This document shows positions 19,630 to 29,034 of a DNA stretch of 64,000 bases, piece by piece (the first letter of the stretch is position 1; every line of letters begins with the position of its first letter). The notes below the pieces were generated by a model, which saw only the letters and a program-made list of their open reading frames with translations, was not told the origin of the DNA and ran no database searches. The DNA lies in contig CAUJDF010000093.1 in NCBI GenBank assembly GCA_963169045.1, forward strand, positions 91,359-155,358. The letters run 5' to 3'. This stretch comes from Myxococcota bacterium. Lineage in GTDB: Bacteria > Myxococcota_A > Bradymonadia > UBA7976 > UBA1532. Both the position numbers and the translations under genes were made by a program.

Positions 19630-22431
19630 TCAGCGGCCGCGGCGACGCCGCAGCAGCCCGATCAGGCCGATCGCCAACAGCGGGAGCGGCCCGATCGGCG
19701 CCACCTGGCACCCGCCGCTGCTCTTCTTCGACGACTCGTCGTCCTCATTCGTGCCGGCGTCGGGCTCGGCGACCGCGGCGTCGGGCGCCGGCACCGCCGC
19801 GTCCGGCTCGGCTTGCCGCGCGGCGCACTGGTTCTCGACGCAAGCCACTTCGTCGCAGTCACCGTCCTCGAAGCAGCGTCCCTCGACGCCGCAGCGGTAG
19901 GCGCGCGGGCAGTAGCCCTTGCGTCGCCAGTCGGGATTGACGCACATCCGGCCGACGGGGCCGGGGAGGTCCGAGCACTCGGTGTCGCCGGGGCACGCGC
20001 CGTCGGCGCCGCAGGGCGCCACGCAGAAGCGGCCGCGGGGCAGATCGGCGCACGTCTCGCCGTCGCGGCAGTCGCCGTCCTCGCCGCACGCGGCGCAGAC
20101 GTCGCAGCCGCCCGGCGCCTTGTCGGGCGCGCACGTGCCGTCGATGCAGAAGAGGCCGACCGGGCACTCGCGGTGCTCGCCGCACGGGCGCCGGAAGTTC
20201 GGGTCGGGCACGCACTGCGGCAGATAGTTCGCCTGGCGCGGACTGTCGACCGCGTCGCAGAAGATGCCCTGGCGTGTGCGCTCGCAGGCGACGTTCGCGC
20301 AGACGAAGCCGTCGGGGCACGCCCCCGGCTCGCCGGGCACGCAGTCGCACGAACAGAAGTCCTGGCCGTTGCCCTGGACGCGCACGTCGCTCTGACAGCG
20401 CACCTCGCCCCAGCGCGCGCCGCACTCGGCGTTGCCGGGGATGCACGCCTTGCCCGCGGCGGCGCTGAGCGTGCGACAGTCGAAGCCGAACGGGCAGTCT
20501 TCGTCGGTCTCGCAGTTGACGGTGCAGATGCGGGCGTCGTCGAACTGGCTGTCGACGGTGGTGATGCAGCGGTCGCAATCCTCGGCGCAGGGCTGGCCGG
20601 CGGCGGTCGGCGCCGGGTGGGGGATGCGGCAGCCCTTGCCGCCGTCGGGCAGGTCCAGGCAGCGGGCCGCGCCCGGGCAGTCGGCGTCCGCGGCGCACTC
20701 GGGCGCGCAGCGGCCCTCGACGCACCGCGCGCAGTCCTCGCCGCACACGCCCCCGACGGACGGCGGCGCGTCCAGCGCCATCGCCACCGCGCGCGCGGCG
20801 TTGATGCGGCCGTACCCGAAGCCCTTGCTGAAGCCGTGCTCGTCGTAGGCGAACTCCTCGACGAGGTTCACGCCGAGCTGCTGCTGCCACGGGTTCTTGT
20901 CGGCGACGATCTTGTCGGCCGAAGCCTGCAAGATGAGGCGCACCTGCTGCGCCGTGAGCTCGGGGTTGGCCGACAGCACGAGGCCGGCGAGGCCCGCAAC
21001 GACCGGCGAGGCGGCGCTCGTGCCGCTGAAGCCGGTCGTGAAGTCGCCGCCGCCATAGCCTTCGTTGCCCGCGTAGTCCGTCGTGGCGATACCCGGTTCG
21101 CCGTCGAAGCAGCCCTGGCTCGGCGCCGCCACCGCGATCACGTCGCCGTAGTTGCTGTAGCAGGCGAAGTCGTCCTTGCGCGTGCTCGCCGCCACGGTGA
21201 TGACGCCGGGATTGGCGGCGTAAGGGTTCGCCGTCGCCGGCGTGAAGTAGTCGTTGCCGGCGGCGAACACGAGCACGACGCCCTTGCCGTCGCGCCCCTC
21301 CGTCGTGATGCGCTCGAACGTCTCGCGCTCCGACTCCGAGAGCGGGAAGAAGCGCGTCAGGCCCGGCCCCCACGAGTTGTTGACGACATCGACGCCCTCA
21401 TCCGTCGCGCGCTGGAACGCAACGGAATTCGACAACGAACGCAGCCCGCCGCCGCCGCCGAGCAGGCGCACCGGAAAGAGGCTGCACTGCGGGCACACGC
21501 CTGCGCCGAGGATGCCGTTGTCGCCGCGCGCCGCCGCCACGCCCGCGACCGCCGTCGAGTGGCTCTCGCGGAACGGCCGGTTCGCCGGGCAGCTGCGCGC
21601 CGGACCGAGGCCGTCCTGCTCCGCGCCGCACTCCGCTTCGGGGTTGTCGTCGCCGCCCGCCGCGTCGAAGCCGCCGACGATCGCCGGCAGCAGGTCCGGG
21701 TGATCCATGTCGATGCCGGTGTCGAAGATGCCGATCACGACCGATGGATCGCCGTAGGTGCGATCCCAAGCCGTCGCGGCGTCGATGGAGCCGGCGCCGT
21801 CGTCGTTGGCGAGGTGCCACTGGCGGCCGACGTCCGGGTCGTTCGGCACGCTCAACGGCTTCACGTGCCGGATGAGATCGGGCTCGGCCCAGCGCACCTC
21901 GGGCCGCCGCTTCAGGGCCCACGCCGCGCCGATCGCGTCTCCGTCGGCCGCGACGGCGGCCCAGGTGCCCGGCAGTCGCGTCCGCTCCACGAGCCGGATG
22001 CCCAGCTTCGCGAGCGCCGCCAGCGGCGGCCGACCCTCGAAACGGACCGCGACCCGCTCGTCGACGAACGCCACGCCGCCGTTGCGCTCGAGCGCCGGCC
22101 AGGCGCCGGTGACGACGCCCATCTCCACGAGCGCGTCGGCAACGTCGCGCAGCCCGTCGGCGTCGACCCCTTCGACACAGAGGCGATGCCGACCGGGCAG
22201 CAGCGGCGAGACCTCGGCCACCACCGCGCCGGGCGCGGCCTTCTCGACCACCTTCTCCCAGCCGGCGGGCGGCTCGTCGCCGGGGAACGCGACGAGCAGG
22301 TGGTCCTGTGCGAGATCGAAGGCGATCCGTCGCTCACCGTTAGGATACGCACGCCACTCCCACGGAGACGCGGCGTCGGCGGCGGGCGGGAGCGTGAGCA
22401 ATGCGAGCGCGAGCACGAAGAGACGGCGCAA
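19630..22431 (-). CDS. Secreted subtilisin-like protease with Cys-rich tail and MYXO-CTERM
   Basis: A 933-residue S8 peptidase. TTG 22431 follows GGGGAGG by 5 nt; residues 1-21 are a signal peptide ending AADA. Residues about 22-200 look like an inhibitor-type propeptide. The catalytic triad is Asp237 (FDTGIDMDHPD), His291 (SHSTAVAG) and Ser472 (SGTSAASP), with oxyanion Asn in AAGND. Residues about 560-880 are Cys-rich repeats of the CxxDxDCxxG type. The C-terminus is a Ser/Lys-rich stretch, SGGCQ, a hydrophobic segment and RRRRGR: a MYXO-CTERM sorting signal, cleaved and surface-anchored by a myxosortase in known cases. No sortase gene is in the window. Confidence 0.92.
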   Translation of the reverse strand: MRRLFVLALALLTLPPAADAASPWEWRAYPNGERRIAFDLAQDHLLVAFPGDEPPAGWEKVVEKAAPGAVVAEVSPLLPGRHRLCVEGVDADGLRDVADALVEMGVVTGAWPALERNGGVAFVDERVAVRFEGRPPLAALAKLGIRLVERTRLPGTWAAVAADGDAIGAAWALKRRPEVRWAEPDLIRHVKPLSVPNDPDVGRQWHLANDDGAGSIDAATAWDRTYGDPSVVIGIFDTGIDMDHPDLLPAIVGGFDAAGGDDNPEAECGAEQDGLGPARSCPANRPFRESHSTAVAGVAAARGDNGILGAGVCPQCSLFPVRLLGGGGGLRSLSNSVAFQRATDEGVDVVNNSWGPGLTRFFPLSESERETFERITTEGRDGKGVVLVFAAGNDYFTPATANPYAANPGVITVAASTRKDDFACYSNYGDVIAVAAPSQGCFDGEPGIATTDYAGNEGYGGGDFTTGFSGTSAASPVVAGLAGLVLSANPELTAQQVRLILQASADKIVADKNPWQQQLGVNLVEEFAYDEHGFSKGFGYGRINAARAVAMALDAPPSVGGVCGEDCARCVEGRCAPECAADADCPGAARCLDLPDGGKGCRIPHPAPTAAGQPCAEDCDRCITTVDSQFDDARICTVNCETDEDCPFGFDCRTLSAAAGKACIPGNAECGARWGEVRCQSDVRVQGNGQDFCSCDCVPGEPGACPDGFVCANVACERTRQGIFCDAVDSPRQANYLPQCVPDPNFRRPCGEHRECPVGLFCIDGTCAPDKAPGGCDVCAACGEDGDCRDGETCADLPRGRFCVAPCGADGACPGDTECSDLPGPVGRMCVNPDWRRKGYCPRAYRCGVEGRCFEDGDCDEVACVENQCAARQAEPDAAVPAPDAAVAEPDAGTNEDDESSKKSSGGCQVAPIGPLPLLAIGLIGLLRRRRGR

Positions 22432-22494
22432 TGGGGCCTCCCCACGACGATTTTGCGGGCGGCCGAGACAGCAAGCGCCGTGCCGTGAACGCGG

Positions 22495-23442
22495 CTAACG
22501 CCCTTCGTCCCGCAGCGACTGACAGATGCGCAGGTAGGACTCGTACCGATCCGGATCGATCTCGCCGGCCTCGGCGGCCTCGATGACGGCGCAGCCGGGC
22601 TCGTGCTCGTGCGTGCAGTCCGCGAACCGACAGGCGCGCGCCAGCTCCACGAACTCGACGAAGTGGTGTCGGACCTCGCGCGGGTCGATGCCCCAGAGGC
22701 CGAAGCCGCGGACGCCCGGGCTGTCGATGATCTCGCCGCCGCCGGGCAACGTGTACAGCGCCGACGTCGTCGTCGTGTGCCGCCCGCGCATCGAACCCCA
22801 GCTGAGCTCCTGCACTCGCTCGCCGAGGCCGGGGTCGAGCGCGTTGAGCAGGCTCGTCTTCCCCACGCCGGAGTGGCCGACGAAGATGCCCGTCTGCCCC
22901 GCGATCGCCGCCCGCAGCTCGTCGACGCCGCGGCCGTCGTGGGCGGAGACGTAGTGCACGGGATAGCCGATGGGCGGATACACGCCGAGGCGCGTGCGCA
23001 CCTCCTCGTCGAGCTCCGGATCCCCGTCGAGCAGGTCCAACTTGTTGTAGACGATCTCGGCGTCGACGCCGGCGCGGTGCGCCGCGACGAGGTACCGGTC
23101 GACGAGACCCTCGCGCAGCGGCGGCTCGACGGCGCAGACCACGAAGATGCGCGTGAGGTTCGCGGCCAGCACCTGCGCCCGCCGGTTGAGCGCGTCGGCG
23201 CGTACGAGCTCGCTCCGGCGCGGCGCCACCCCCACGACCACCGTCTTCGACGGATCGAGGAAGACGTCGTCGCCGACGACTGCGCCCTTGCCGGCGCCAC
23301 TCGCCTCGCAGCCGCGTCGCCGACCGTCGGCGGTGGCGACGGTGAGGACCGGCCCGTAGCGGGCGACGACGCGGCCGTCGGCCTCGCGGCTCCCTCGCTC
23401 GCGACGCGGCGTCGTCGGTCTCGGTGCGGGTCTGCGCCTCAT
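22495..23442 (-). CDS. rsgA: Ribosome biogenesis GTPase RsgA
   Basis: A 315-residue circularly permuted GTPase that matures the 30S subunit. An N-terminal OB-fold (about 22-90) is followed by G4 NKLD, G1 GHSGVGKTS and G3 DSPG in the permuted order G4-G1-G3. A C-terminal zinc knuckle has CRFADCTHEHEPGC (Cys-Cys-His-Cys). GRHTTTT is the switch region. The first 20 residues are Arg-rich. The start at 23442 has only a weak ribosome binding site. It follows the divergent amrS-like gene. Confidence 0.93.
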   Translation of the reverse strand: MRRRPAPRPTTPRRERGSREADGRVVARYGPVLTVATADGRRRGCEASGAGKGAVVGDDVFLDPSKTVVVGVAPRRSELVRADALNRRAQVLAANLTRIFVVCAVEPPLREGLVDRYLVAAHRAGVDAEIVYNKLDLLDGDPELDEEVRTRLGVYPPIGYPVHYVSAHDGRGVDELRAAIAGQTGIFVGHSGVGKTSLLNALDPGLGERVQELSWGSMRGRHTTTTSALYTLPGGGEIIDSPGVRGFGLWGIDPREVRHHFVEFVELARACRFADCTHEHEPGCAVIEAAEAGEIDPDRYESYLRICQSLRDEGR

Positions 23443-23559
23443 CGGATTCGTCCATTGCCGTGCGGCCGGCGGTGTTTATCTCCCATCCACGCCCCGCGAT
23501 CCACCGTCTGTACCCCGAGCCCGGCGCGCCGCGCCCCCCTGGGGTCCGAGGAACCGAAC

Positions 23560-24624
23560 GTGAACTTCCCCGCCCGCTGGTGGCACCGGCTCGACGACGG
23601 CCGCATCCAGTGCGACCTCTGCCCGCGCCACTGTCAGCTCCGCGAAGGCCAGCGCGCCTTCTGTTTCGTCCGCCAGGTCGAGGCGGACGCCCTCGTCCTG
23701 ACCACCTATGGACGCAGCACCGGCTTCTGCGTCGACCCCATCGAGAAGAAGCCGCTCGCCCACTTCCTTCCCGGCACGCCCGTGTTGTCGTTCGGCACGG
23801 CGGGCTGCAACCTCGGCTGCCGCTTCTGCCAGAACTGGGACATCTCGAAGTCCCGCGAGGTCGAGCGCCTGAGCGCCGAAGCCACACCGGAAGCGATCGC
23901 CCGCGCCGCCGCCGCCTCCGGCTGCCGCAGCGTGGCGTTCACCTACAACGATCCGGTGATCTGGGCCGAATATGCCATCGACACCGCGATCGCCTGCCGC
24001 GAGCGCGGCGTGAAGAGCGTTGCCGTCACTGCCGGCTACATGGGTTCCGAGGCGCGCGCCGACTTCTACCGGCACATGGACGCCGCGAACGTCGATCTCA
24101 AGGCCTTCACCGAACAGTTCTACAAGAAGCTGTGCTTCGCCGCGCTCGCGCCGGTGCTCGAGACCCTCGAGTACGTTCACCGCGAGACCGACTGCTGGCT
24201 CGAGGTCACGACCCTGCTGATCCCCGGCCAGAACGACACGGACGACGAGATCGAGCGGCTCTCCGCCTGGTTCGCTGATCGGCTCGGATGCGACGTGCCG
24301 CTGCACTTCACGGCCTTCCATCCCGACTACAAGCTGAACGACCGCTCGCCGACGCCGGCGGCGACGCTCCGACGCGCACGCGACATCGCCCGTCGCCACG
24401 GTCTGCGCTACGTCTATACCGGCAATGTGCACGGCGCCGAAGGTGACACCACGTTCTGCCCGGGTTGCGGGGCCGCGGTCATCGAGCGCGACTGGTACCG
24501 CCTCATCGGATGGAACCTCCGGGCCGGCCGGTGCATCGAATGCGCCCATCCCGTCGCGGGCATCTTCGAAGACCGCCCCGGCAGCTGGGGGCCTCGTCGC
24601 CAACCCGTGCGCATCTCTACGTAA
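23560..24624 (+). CDS. amrS: AmmeMemoRadiSam-system radical SAM enzyme (AmrS-like)
   Basis: A 354-residue radical SAM protein. The cluster motif is CNLGCRFC (Cys83, Cys87, Cys90), in the CxxxCxxC form. An N-terminal CDLCPRHC pair near residues 16-23 and a C-terminal CPGCG are typical of this family, annotated from its linkage with AMMECR1 and Memo domain proteins. Those partners are not next to it here. GTG 23560 has GAGGAA upstream and coincides with the start of homology; the long upstream open frame is a shadow of rsgA. The biological substrate of AmrS is not settled. Confidence 0.87.
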   Translation: MNFPARWWHRLDDGRIQCDLCPRHCQLREGQRAFCFVRQVEADALVLTTYGRSTGFCVDPIEKKPLAHFLPGTPVLSFGTAGCNLGCRFCQNWDISKSREVERLSAEATPEAIARAAAASGCRSVAFTYNDPVIWAEYAIDTAIACRERGVKSVAVTAGYMGSEARADFYRHMDAANVDLKAFTEQFYKKLCFAALAPVLETLEYVHRETDCWLEVTTLLIPGQNDTDDEIERLSAWFADRLGCDVPLHFTAFHPDYKLNDRSPTPAATLRRARDIARRHGLRYVYTGNVHGAEGDTTFCPGCGAAVIERDWYRLIGWNLRAGRCIECAHPVAGIFEDRPGSWGPRRQPVRIST

Positions 24625-24693
24625 TCAATCAGGAATTTAGGGCGAGGTCGGGCCGTTGATGGGGCGAACCGAGCGGGCTCCATACCGAAGGCC

Positions 24694-24721
24694 TTGAAAT
24701 CGGGCCGCTTCTTCGTAAACT
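24694..24721 (+). promoter_or_regulatory. Candidate sigma70-type promoter for the EF-G gene
   Basis: TTGAAA (24694-24699) and TAAACT (24716-24721) are separated by 16 bp and lie 33 bp before the EF-G start, in the 130-bp gap behind amrS. Both hexamers are AT-rich islands in GC-rich sequence. Confidence 0.45.
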
Positions 24722-24754
24722 CCGCGCCTCGCTTCGCCCTTGGAGTGTCAACCG

Positions 24755-26833
24755 ATGATCACCGACCTGTCCCGGGTGCGCAATATCGGCATCAGCGCCC
24801 ATATCGATTCGGGCAAGACCACGTTGTCCGAGCGCATCCTCTTCTACACGCAGAAGATCCACGCCATCCACGAAGTGAAGGGCAAGGACGGCGTCGGCGC
24901 CACGATGGACTCGATGGATCTCGAGCGCGAGCGCGGGATCACCATCCAGTCGGCGGCCACCCACTGCGAGTGGAAGAAGCACCACATCAATCTGATCGAC
25001 ACCCCGGGACACGTCGACTTCACGGTCGAGGTGGAGCGTTCGCTGCGCGTCCTCGACGGCGCCATCCTCGTGCTGTGCTCCGTCGCCGGCGTGCAGAGTC
25101 AGTCGATCACCGTCGACCGGCAGATGCGCCGCTACAACGTGCCGCGCCTGGCGTTCGTCAACAAGTGCGACCGCTCCGGCGCGAACCCGTACCGCGTGGC
25201 CCAGCAGCTCCGTGAGAAGCTCGCCCACAACGCGGTGATGGTCCAGATCCCGATCGGCCTCGAAGACAAGCACGATGGCATCGTCGACCTCGTCGAGATG
25301 AAGGCGTACTTCTTCCACGGCCCCAACGGCGAGGACATCGAAATCAAGGACATCCCGGCGGACCTCGCCGGCACGGCGGCCGAGTACCGCGAGAAGCTGC
25401 TCGACGCCGCCAGCATGTTCGATGACAACCTCATGGAGGCGGTCCTCGAAGAGCGCGTCACCACCGAGCTGCTCAAGGGCGCGATCCGCAAGGGCGTGCT
25501 CTCCCTGCAGCTCACCCCGGTGTTCTGCGGCTCGGCTTACAAGAACCGCGGCGTGCAGAAGCTCCTCGACGGCGTTCTGGACTACCTCCCGAACCCGACC
25601 GAGGTGAAGAACACGGCGGTCGACATCGACAACAACGAGGCCAAGGTCGAGCTCAGCAACGACCCGAGCGCCCCGCTCGTCGCCCTCGCGTTCAAGCTCG
25701 AGGACGGCCGCTACGGTCAGCTGACCTACGTGCGCGTGTACCAGGGCACGCTGTCCAAGGGCGGCATGATCTACAACACCCGCACCGGCAAGAAGGTGAA
25801 GGTCGGCCGCCTCGTGCGCATGCACTCCAATCAGATGGAGGACATCGACTCGTCGTGCTCCGGCGACCTCGTCGCGCTCTTCGGCGTCGACTGCGCCTCG
25901 GGCGACACCTTCACCGACGGCACGGTCAACTGGGCCATGACCTCGATGTACGTCCCCGAGCCGGTCATCCGCCTGATGATCAAGCCGGTCGACAACAAGT
26001 CGCAGATCAACATGTCGAAGGCGATCGGCCGGTTCACGCGCGAGGATCCGACGTTCCGCAGCTTCGTCGATCCCGAGTCGGGCGAGACGATCATCTGCGG
26101 CATGGGCGAGCTGCACCTCGACGTGTACGTCGAGCGCATGCGCCGTGAGTACCAGTGCGAGGTCACCACGGGCGCGCCCCAGGTGGCGTACCGCGAGACC
26201 ATCAGCAAGAAGGCGGCGTACGACTACACGCACAAGAAGCAGACCGGCGGCTCGGGTCAGTACGGCAAGGTGCAGGGCTGGATCGAGCCCTGGTCCGAGG
26301 CCGACTACGAGTTCGAGTCGAAGATCGTGGGCGGGACGATCCCGAAGGAGTTCGTCCCGTCGTGCGACAAGGGTTTCCGTTCGATGCTCGAAAAGGGCAT
26401 GTTGATCGGCTTCCCGGTGGTCAACATCAAGTGCGTGGTCGAGGACGGCGCGTACCACGCGGTCGACTCGTCCGACATCGCCTTCCAGGAGGCCGCCCGC
26501 GGCGCGTTCCGCCAGGCCTACCCGGCGGCGAAGCCGATCGTCATGGAGCCGGTCATGAAGGTGGCCGTGGAAGGTCCGACCGAGTTCCAGGGCGGGATTG
26601 TGCGGACGCTCATGCAGCGCCGCGGTATGATCATCGGGACGACCGAGCAGGACGGCTTTGCGGCCATCGAGGCCGAGGTCCCGCTCGCGGAGATGTTCGG
26701 CTACTCCACCGACCTCCGGTCGGCGACGCAGGGCAAGGCCGAGTTCACGATGGAGTTCGCGCGCTACGCGCCCGTGCCCGGCGAGATCGAAGCGGAGCTG
26801 CGGAAGAAGTACGCCGAGCAGTCGAGGATGTAA
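24755..26833 (+). CDS. fusA: Elongation factor G, EFG1 subtype (spdEFG1/mitochondrial-like)
   Basis: A 692-residue translational GTPase that catalyses ribosomal translocation. G1 is AHIDSGKTT, the switch region RGITI, G3 DTPGHVD and G4 NKCD (canonical NKLD/NKMD). Domains II-V follow to the end. AHIDSGKTT instead of AHIDAGKTT, together with [15 protein letters not shown] ahead of [12 protein letters not shown], is characteristic of mitochondrial EFG1 and of the spdEFG1 subfamily shared by spirochaetes, planctomycetes and delta-proteobacteria. ATG 24755 has TGGAG 9 nt upstream. It is not in a str operon: no rpsL, rpsG or tuf lies nearby. Confidence 0.95.
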   Translation: MITDLSRVRNIGISAHIDSGKTTLSERILFYTQKIHAIHEVKGKDGVGATMDSMDLERERGITIQSAATHCEWKKHHINLIDTPGHVDFTVEVERSLRVLDGAILVLCSVAGVQSQSITVDRQMRRYNVPRLAFVNKCDRSGANPYRVAQQLREKLAHNAVMVQIPIGLEDKHDGIVDLVEMKAYFFHGPNGEDIEIKDIPADLAGTAAEYREKLLDAASMFDDNLMEAVLEERVTTELLKGAIRKGVLSLQLTPVFCGSAYKNRGVQKLLDGVLDYLPNPTEVKNTAVDIDNNEAKVELSNDPSAPLVALAFKLEDGRYGQLTYVRVYQGTLSKGGMIYNTRTGKKVKVGRLVRMHSNQMEDIDSSCSGDLVALFGVDCASGDTFTDGTVNWAMTSMYVPEPVIRLMIKPVDNKSQINMSKAIGRFTREDPTFRSFVDPESGETIICGMGELHLDVYVERMRREYQCEVTTGAPQVAYRETISKKAAYDYTHKKQTGGSGQYGKVQGWIEPWSEADYEFESKIVGGTIPKEFVPSCDKGFRSMLEKGMLIGFPVVNIKCVVEDGAYHAVDSSDIAFQEAARGAFRQAYPAAKPIVMEPVMKVAVEGPTEFQGGIVRTLMQRRGMIIGTTEQDGFAAIEAEVPLAEMFGYSTDLRSATQGKAEFTMEFARYAPVPGEIEAELRKKYAEQSRM

Positions 26834-26842
26834 TCCATCGAC

Positions 26843-26861
26843 GGCGGCCGGGCGGGCCGCC
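26843..26861 (+). terminator. GC hairpin between EF-G and ATPase genes
   Basis: A perfect 7-bp inverted repeat (GGCGGCC ... GGCCGCC, 5-nt loop) follows the EF-G stop by 9 bp. There is no T-run, so it may be a weak or Rho-assisted terminator, an mRNA-stability hairpin, or a structure next to the downstream ribosome binding site. Confidence 0.35.
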
Positions 26862-26875
26862 AGGGAGGCGCTCCC

Positions 26876-27559
26876 ATGCTCCAGGAGTCCAACAAGTACA
26901 GCCCCCTGCGGGTCATCGACCACGACAGGGGGCGCCTCGAGCCCGGCCAGCTCGGCGTCGTCCTGGCGCCGACGGGCACGGGCAAGACCACCTGCCTCGT
27001 TCAGATCGGCCTCGACCACCTCATCCACGGCCGCCGCGTCGCGCACGTCGCGCTCGACCTCTCGGTCGACCGGGTGCGCGACTGGTACGACGAGGGGCTC
27101 AAGGAGCTGGCGGACGTGTGGGCGCCTCTCGACTTCACGATCGAGAACCGCATCGACATGGAGCGGCGGCGTCACATCTTCTCCTACCAGCAGTACAGGT
27201 TCAGCGCCGACCACTTCGGGCGGCAGCTCGATCTCATGGCCACGCACCAGGAATTCCGTCCCGAAGTGGTCATCGTCGACGGCTTCGACTTCGGCGTCGC
27301 CACGAAGCACGACGTGGCGGGGCTGAAGGCCATGGCCGGGGAGCGCCGCGCGACCCTGTGGGTGGCGGCGGCGACGCACGGGCGTCCCGTTGACGGTCGC
27401 TTGCCGGCGCCCGTCGACGCATTCGCCGATCTCATCGACGCCGCTCTCTGCATCGACGTCGATGACCAGGGGGCCCGCCTCACCGTCCTGCGCGACCTGA
27501 CCGGCAAGAGCGGCCACACTGCGCAGCTCGATCCCCGGACACTCCTCCTCCGCGCCTGA
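26876..27559 (+). CDS. Small RecA/DnaB-like P-loop ATPase
   Basis: A 227-residue single-domain ATPase. Walker A is LAPTGTGKTT, Walker B is VVIVDGFDFG, and the layout (LVQIGLDHLIHGRRVAHVALD; VAAATHG as sensor) resembles the RecA-fold core of DnaB-like and KaiC-like proteins. No helicase linker, DNA-binding or zinc domain is present. ATG 26876 has GGGAGG upstream. It lies 42 bp after EF-G and may be cotranscribed. Function unknown. Confidence 0.75.
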   Translation: MLQESNKYSPLRVIDHDRGRLEPGQLGVVLAPTGTGKTTCLVQIGLDHLIHGRRVAHVALDLSVDRVRDWYDEGLKELADVWAPLDFTIENRIDMERRRHIFSYQQYRFSADHFGRQLDLMATHQEFRPEVVIVDGFDFGVATKHDVAGLKAMAGERRATLWVAAATHGRPVDGRLPAPVDAFADLIDAALCIDVDDQGARLTVLRDLTGKSGHTAQLDPRTLLLRA

Positions 27560-27616
27560 GCCCCGCTCGTTCCCTCCGAAGTGTTCGGCGCCGCCGCGCC
27601 CTGGGCGAGGCGGTCG

Positions 27617-27646
27617 TTGCGTCCCTCGCGCGGTCGTGGTGATACT
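27617..27646 (+). promoter_or_regulatory. Candidate promoter for the Gly-repeat lipoprotein gene
   Basis: TTGCGT (27617-27622) and GATACT (27641-27646) are 18 bp apart, 33 bp before the chosen start at 27680. The -10 matches 4 of 6 positions. Confidence 0.35.
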
Positions 27647-27679
27647 CGGTGCTTTCACTCTGGGGGGTGGGCAGTGGCG

Positions 27680-28588
27680 ATGACGTTCCGTCCACGGATC
27701 GTGGCGGTGGTTCTGGCCTTTCTCTGGGTCTCCGCTTGTGACGATGCGTCAGAGGACGGCGGTTCCGGGGGAGGCGGGGCCGGTGGCGCGGGCGGTGTCG
27801 GCGGGGCCGGTGGCGCCGGCGGGGTCGGTGGGGTCGGTGGCGCCGGCGGGGTCGGCGGGGCCGGTGGCGCGGGCGGTGCCGGCGGGGCCGGTGGCGTCGG
27901 GGGGGCCGGTGGCGTCGGGGGAGCCGGTGGCGCCGGCGGTGCCGGCGGTGCCGGTGGCGCGGGCGGTGCCGGCGGTGCCGGTGGCTCGGGCGGTGCCGGT
28001 GGTGCCGGTGGCTCGGGCGGTGCCGGTGGTGCCGGTGGCTCGGGCGGTGCCGGTGGTGCCGGTGGCTCGGGCGGTGCCGGTGGAGCAGGCGGCGCCGGCG
28101 GCGCCGGCGGAGCAGGCGGCGTGGGCGGAATCGGCGGCGCAGGCGGAGCCGGGGGAGCAGGCGGCGCCCTGCCGCCCGCGGAGGCGGTTTGCGACGACCA
28201 GGCCGACGAGGATGGTGACGGCGCGATCGACTGCGACGACAGCGACTGCGCCGAGTCGCCGAGCTGCCAGCCGCCCCAAGGACTGACTCAGGACGACATC
28301 CAGGCGATCTTCGAGGCCGAGTGCACGCCCTGTCACATCCGGAACACGACCTTCGGCCTCAACCTCGCCAACGACTTCACGGCCACCACGTTCAACGTGC
28401 CGTCGCGCCAGTCGGAGCTCGACTACATCGAGCCGGGCGATCACACCCGCAGCTTCCTCTGGCACAAGATCAACGGCAGCCAGCGCGACGTCGGAGGCGG
28501 CGGGCGCATGCCCGACAATGGACCGCCTTTCCTTGACCAGGAGACGATCGATGCGATCGGCGCCTGGATCGACGCCCTGCCGCACTGA
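27680..28588 (+). CDS. Lipoprotein with Gly-Ala-Gly repeat linker and cytochrome c-like domain
   Basis: A 302-residue protein. ATG 27680 (GTG 27674 is possible) gives a signal with lipobox WVSAC. Residues about 28-165 are almost only Gly and Ala with scattered Val and Ser, an extended spacer. A CDDQADEDGDGAIDCDDSDC segment follows: an Asp-rich calcium-loop motif common in myxobacterial surface proteins, here with Cys. The C-terminal 100 residues hold one CTPCH haem-binding motif and GRMPDNG, which may give the axial Met. It probably is a surface-exposed c-type cytochrome-like or planctomycete-cytochrome-like domain. Confidence 0.8.
   Translation: MTFRPRIVAVVLAFLWVSACDDASEDGGSGGGGAGGAGGVGGAGGAGGVGGVGGAGGVGGAGGAGGAGGAGGVGGAGGVGGAGGAGGAGGAGGAGGAGGAGGSGGAGGAGGSGGAGGAGGSGGAGGAGGSGGAGGAGGAGGAGGAGGVGGIGGAGGAGGAGGALPPAEAVCDDQADEDGDGAIDCDDSDCAESPSCQPPQGLTQDDIQAIFEAECTPCHIRNTTFGLNLANDFTATTFNVPSRQSELDYIEPGDHTRSFLWHKINGSQRDVGGGGRMPDNGPPFLDQETIDAIGAWIDALPH
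27766..28173 (+). repeat. Low-complexity Gly/Ala-coding repeat with 27-bp tandem units
   Basis: The stretch is built of GGC/GGT-GCC-GGT-type units encoding Gly-Gly-Ala/Val/Ser-Gly. Within it a 27-bp unit encoding GSGGAGGAG starts at 27983, 28010, 28037 and 28064; the first three copies are identical and the fourth diverges at its end. Such arrays change length by slippage or recombination. Confidence 0.9.
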
Positions 28589-28595
28589 TCAGGCC

Positions 28596-29021
28596 TCAAC
28601 CCAGGTCCTCGCCGCGAATCTCCACCAGCGGCTGTCCCGCCTCGACGCGTGCCCCCGGCAGGCAGAAGTGCTCGCCGACGAAGCCGCCGGCACCGGCTCG
28701 ATGAGCGCGGACGGCACCCTCGTGGTCCACCAGGGCGATGAGCGTCGTGACGCCGACCGGCCCGAGTGTCGCGATCCAGCGCACGCGGCCCGCGCACGTT
28801 GCGAGCACCACCCGTCGCAGGCCGATGACCTGCGCGTACGGTGGAGCTTCGCGACGCCGCAGTCGCACGATCGACACGAGGGCGTCGAACGGCGCGATCA
28901 TCTCCTCGACGGGGCCGGCGGCGGGGTGAACGCGCGCGAGGAGCGCCCCGCAGCGCACGACGTCGCCCACCCGTGCGACGGGCTCGATACGACCGCCCGC
29001 GACGGTGGGTAGGTGGATCAT
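28596..29021 (-). CDS. Hypothetical protein with barrel-sandwich (lipoyl/biotinyl-like) features
   Basis: A 141-residue protein. The N-terminus (GDVVRCGALLARVHP ... MIAPFDALVSI) and the C-terminus (LPGARVEAGQPLVEIRGE) both look like hammerhead strands of a biotinyl/lipoyl barrel-sandwich domain. No Met-Lys-Met or other modifiable Lys is present in either hairpin, so attachment of a cofactor is unlikely. Start 29021 has no good Shine-Dalgarno sequence. It follows the methyltransferase gene by 13 bp on the same strand. Function unknown. Confidence 0.6.
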   Translation of the reverse strand: MIHLPTVAGGRIEPVARVGDVVRCGALLARVHPAAGPVEEMIAPFDALVSIVRLRRREAPPYAQVIGLRRVVLATCAGRVRWIATLGPVGVTTLIALVDHEGAVRAHRAGAGGFVGEHFCLPGARVEAGQPLVEIRGEDLG

Positions 29022-29034
29022 GGGCCGAATTCAA

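Noticed and set aside
24629..27658. Minus-strand open frame of 1009 codons opposite EF-G
   Set aside because: EF-G on the other strand is unambiguous; the frame is an antisense shadow.
27983..28090. CRISPR-like array from the 27-bp repeats
   Set aside because: The units are directly adjacent with no spacers and are in frame inside a coding region.
28596..29021. Biotin or lipoyl carrier protein
   Set aside because: No modifiable Lys in a hairpin turn (no MKM or DKA); only the fold pattern fits.
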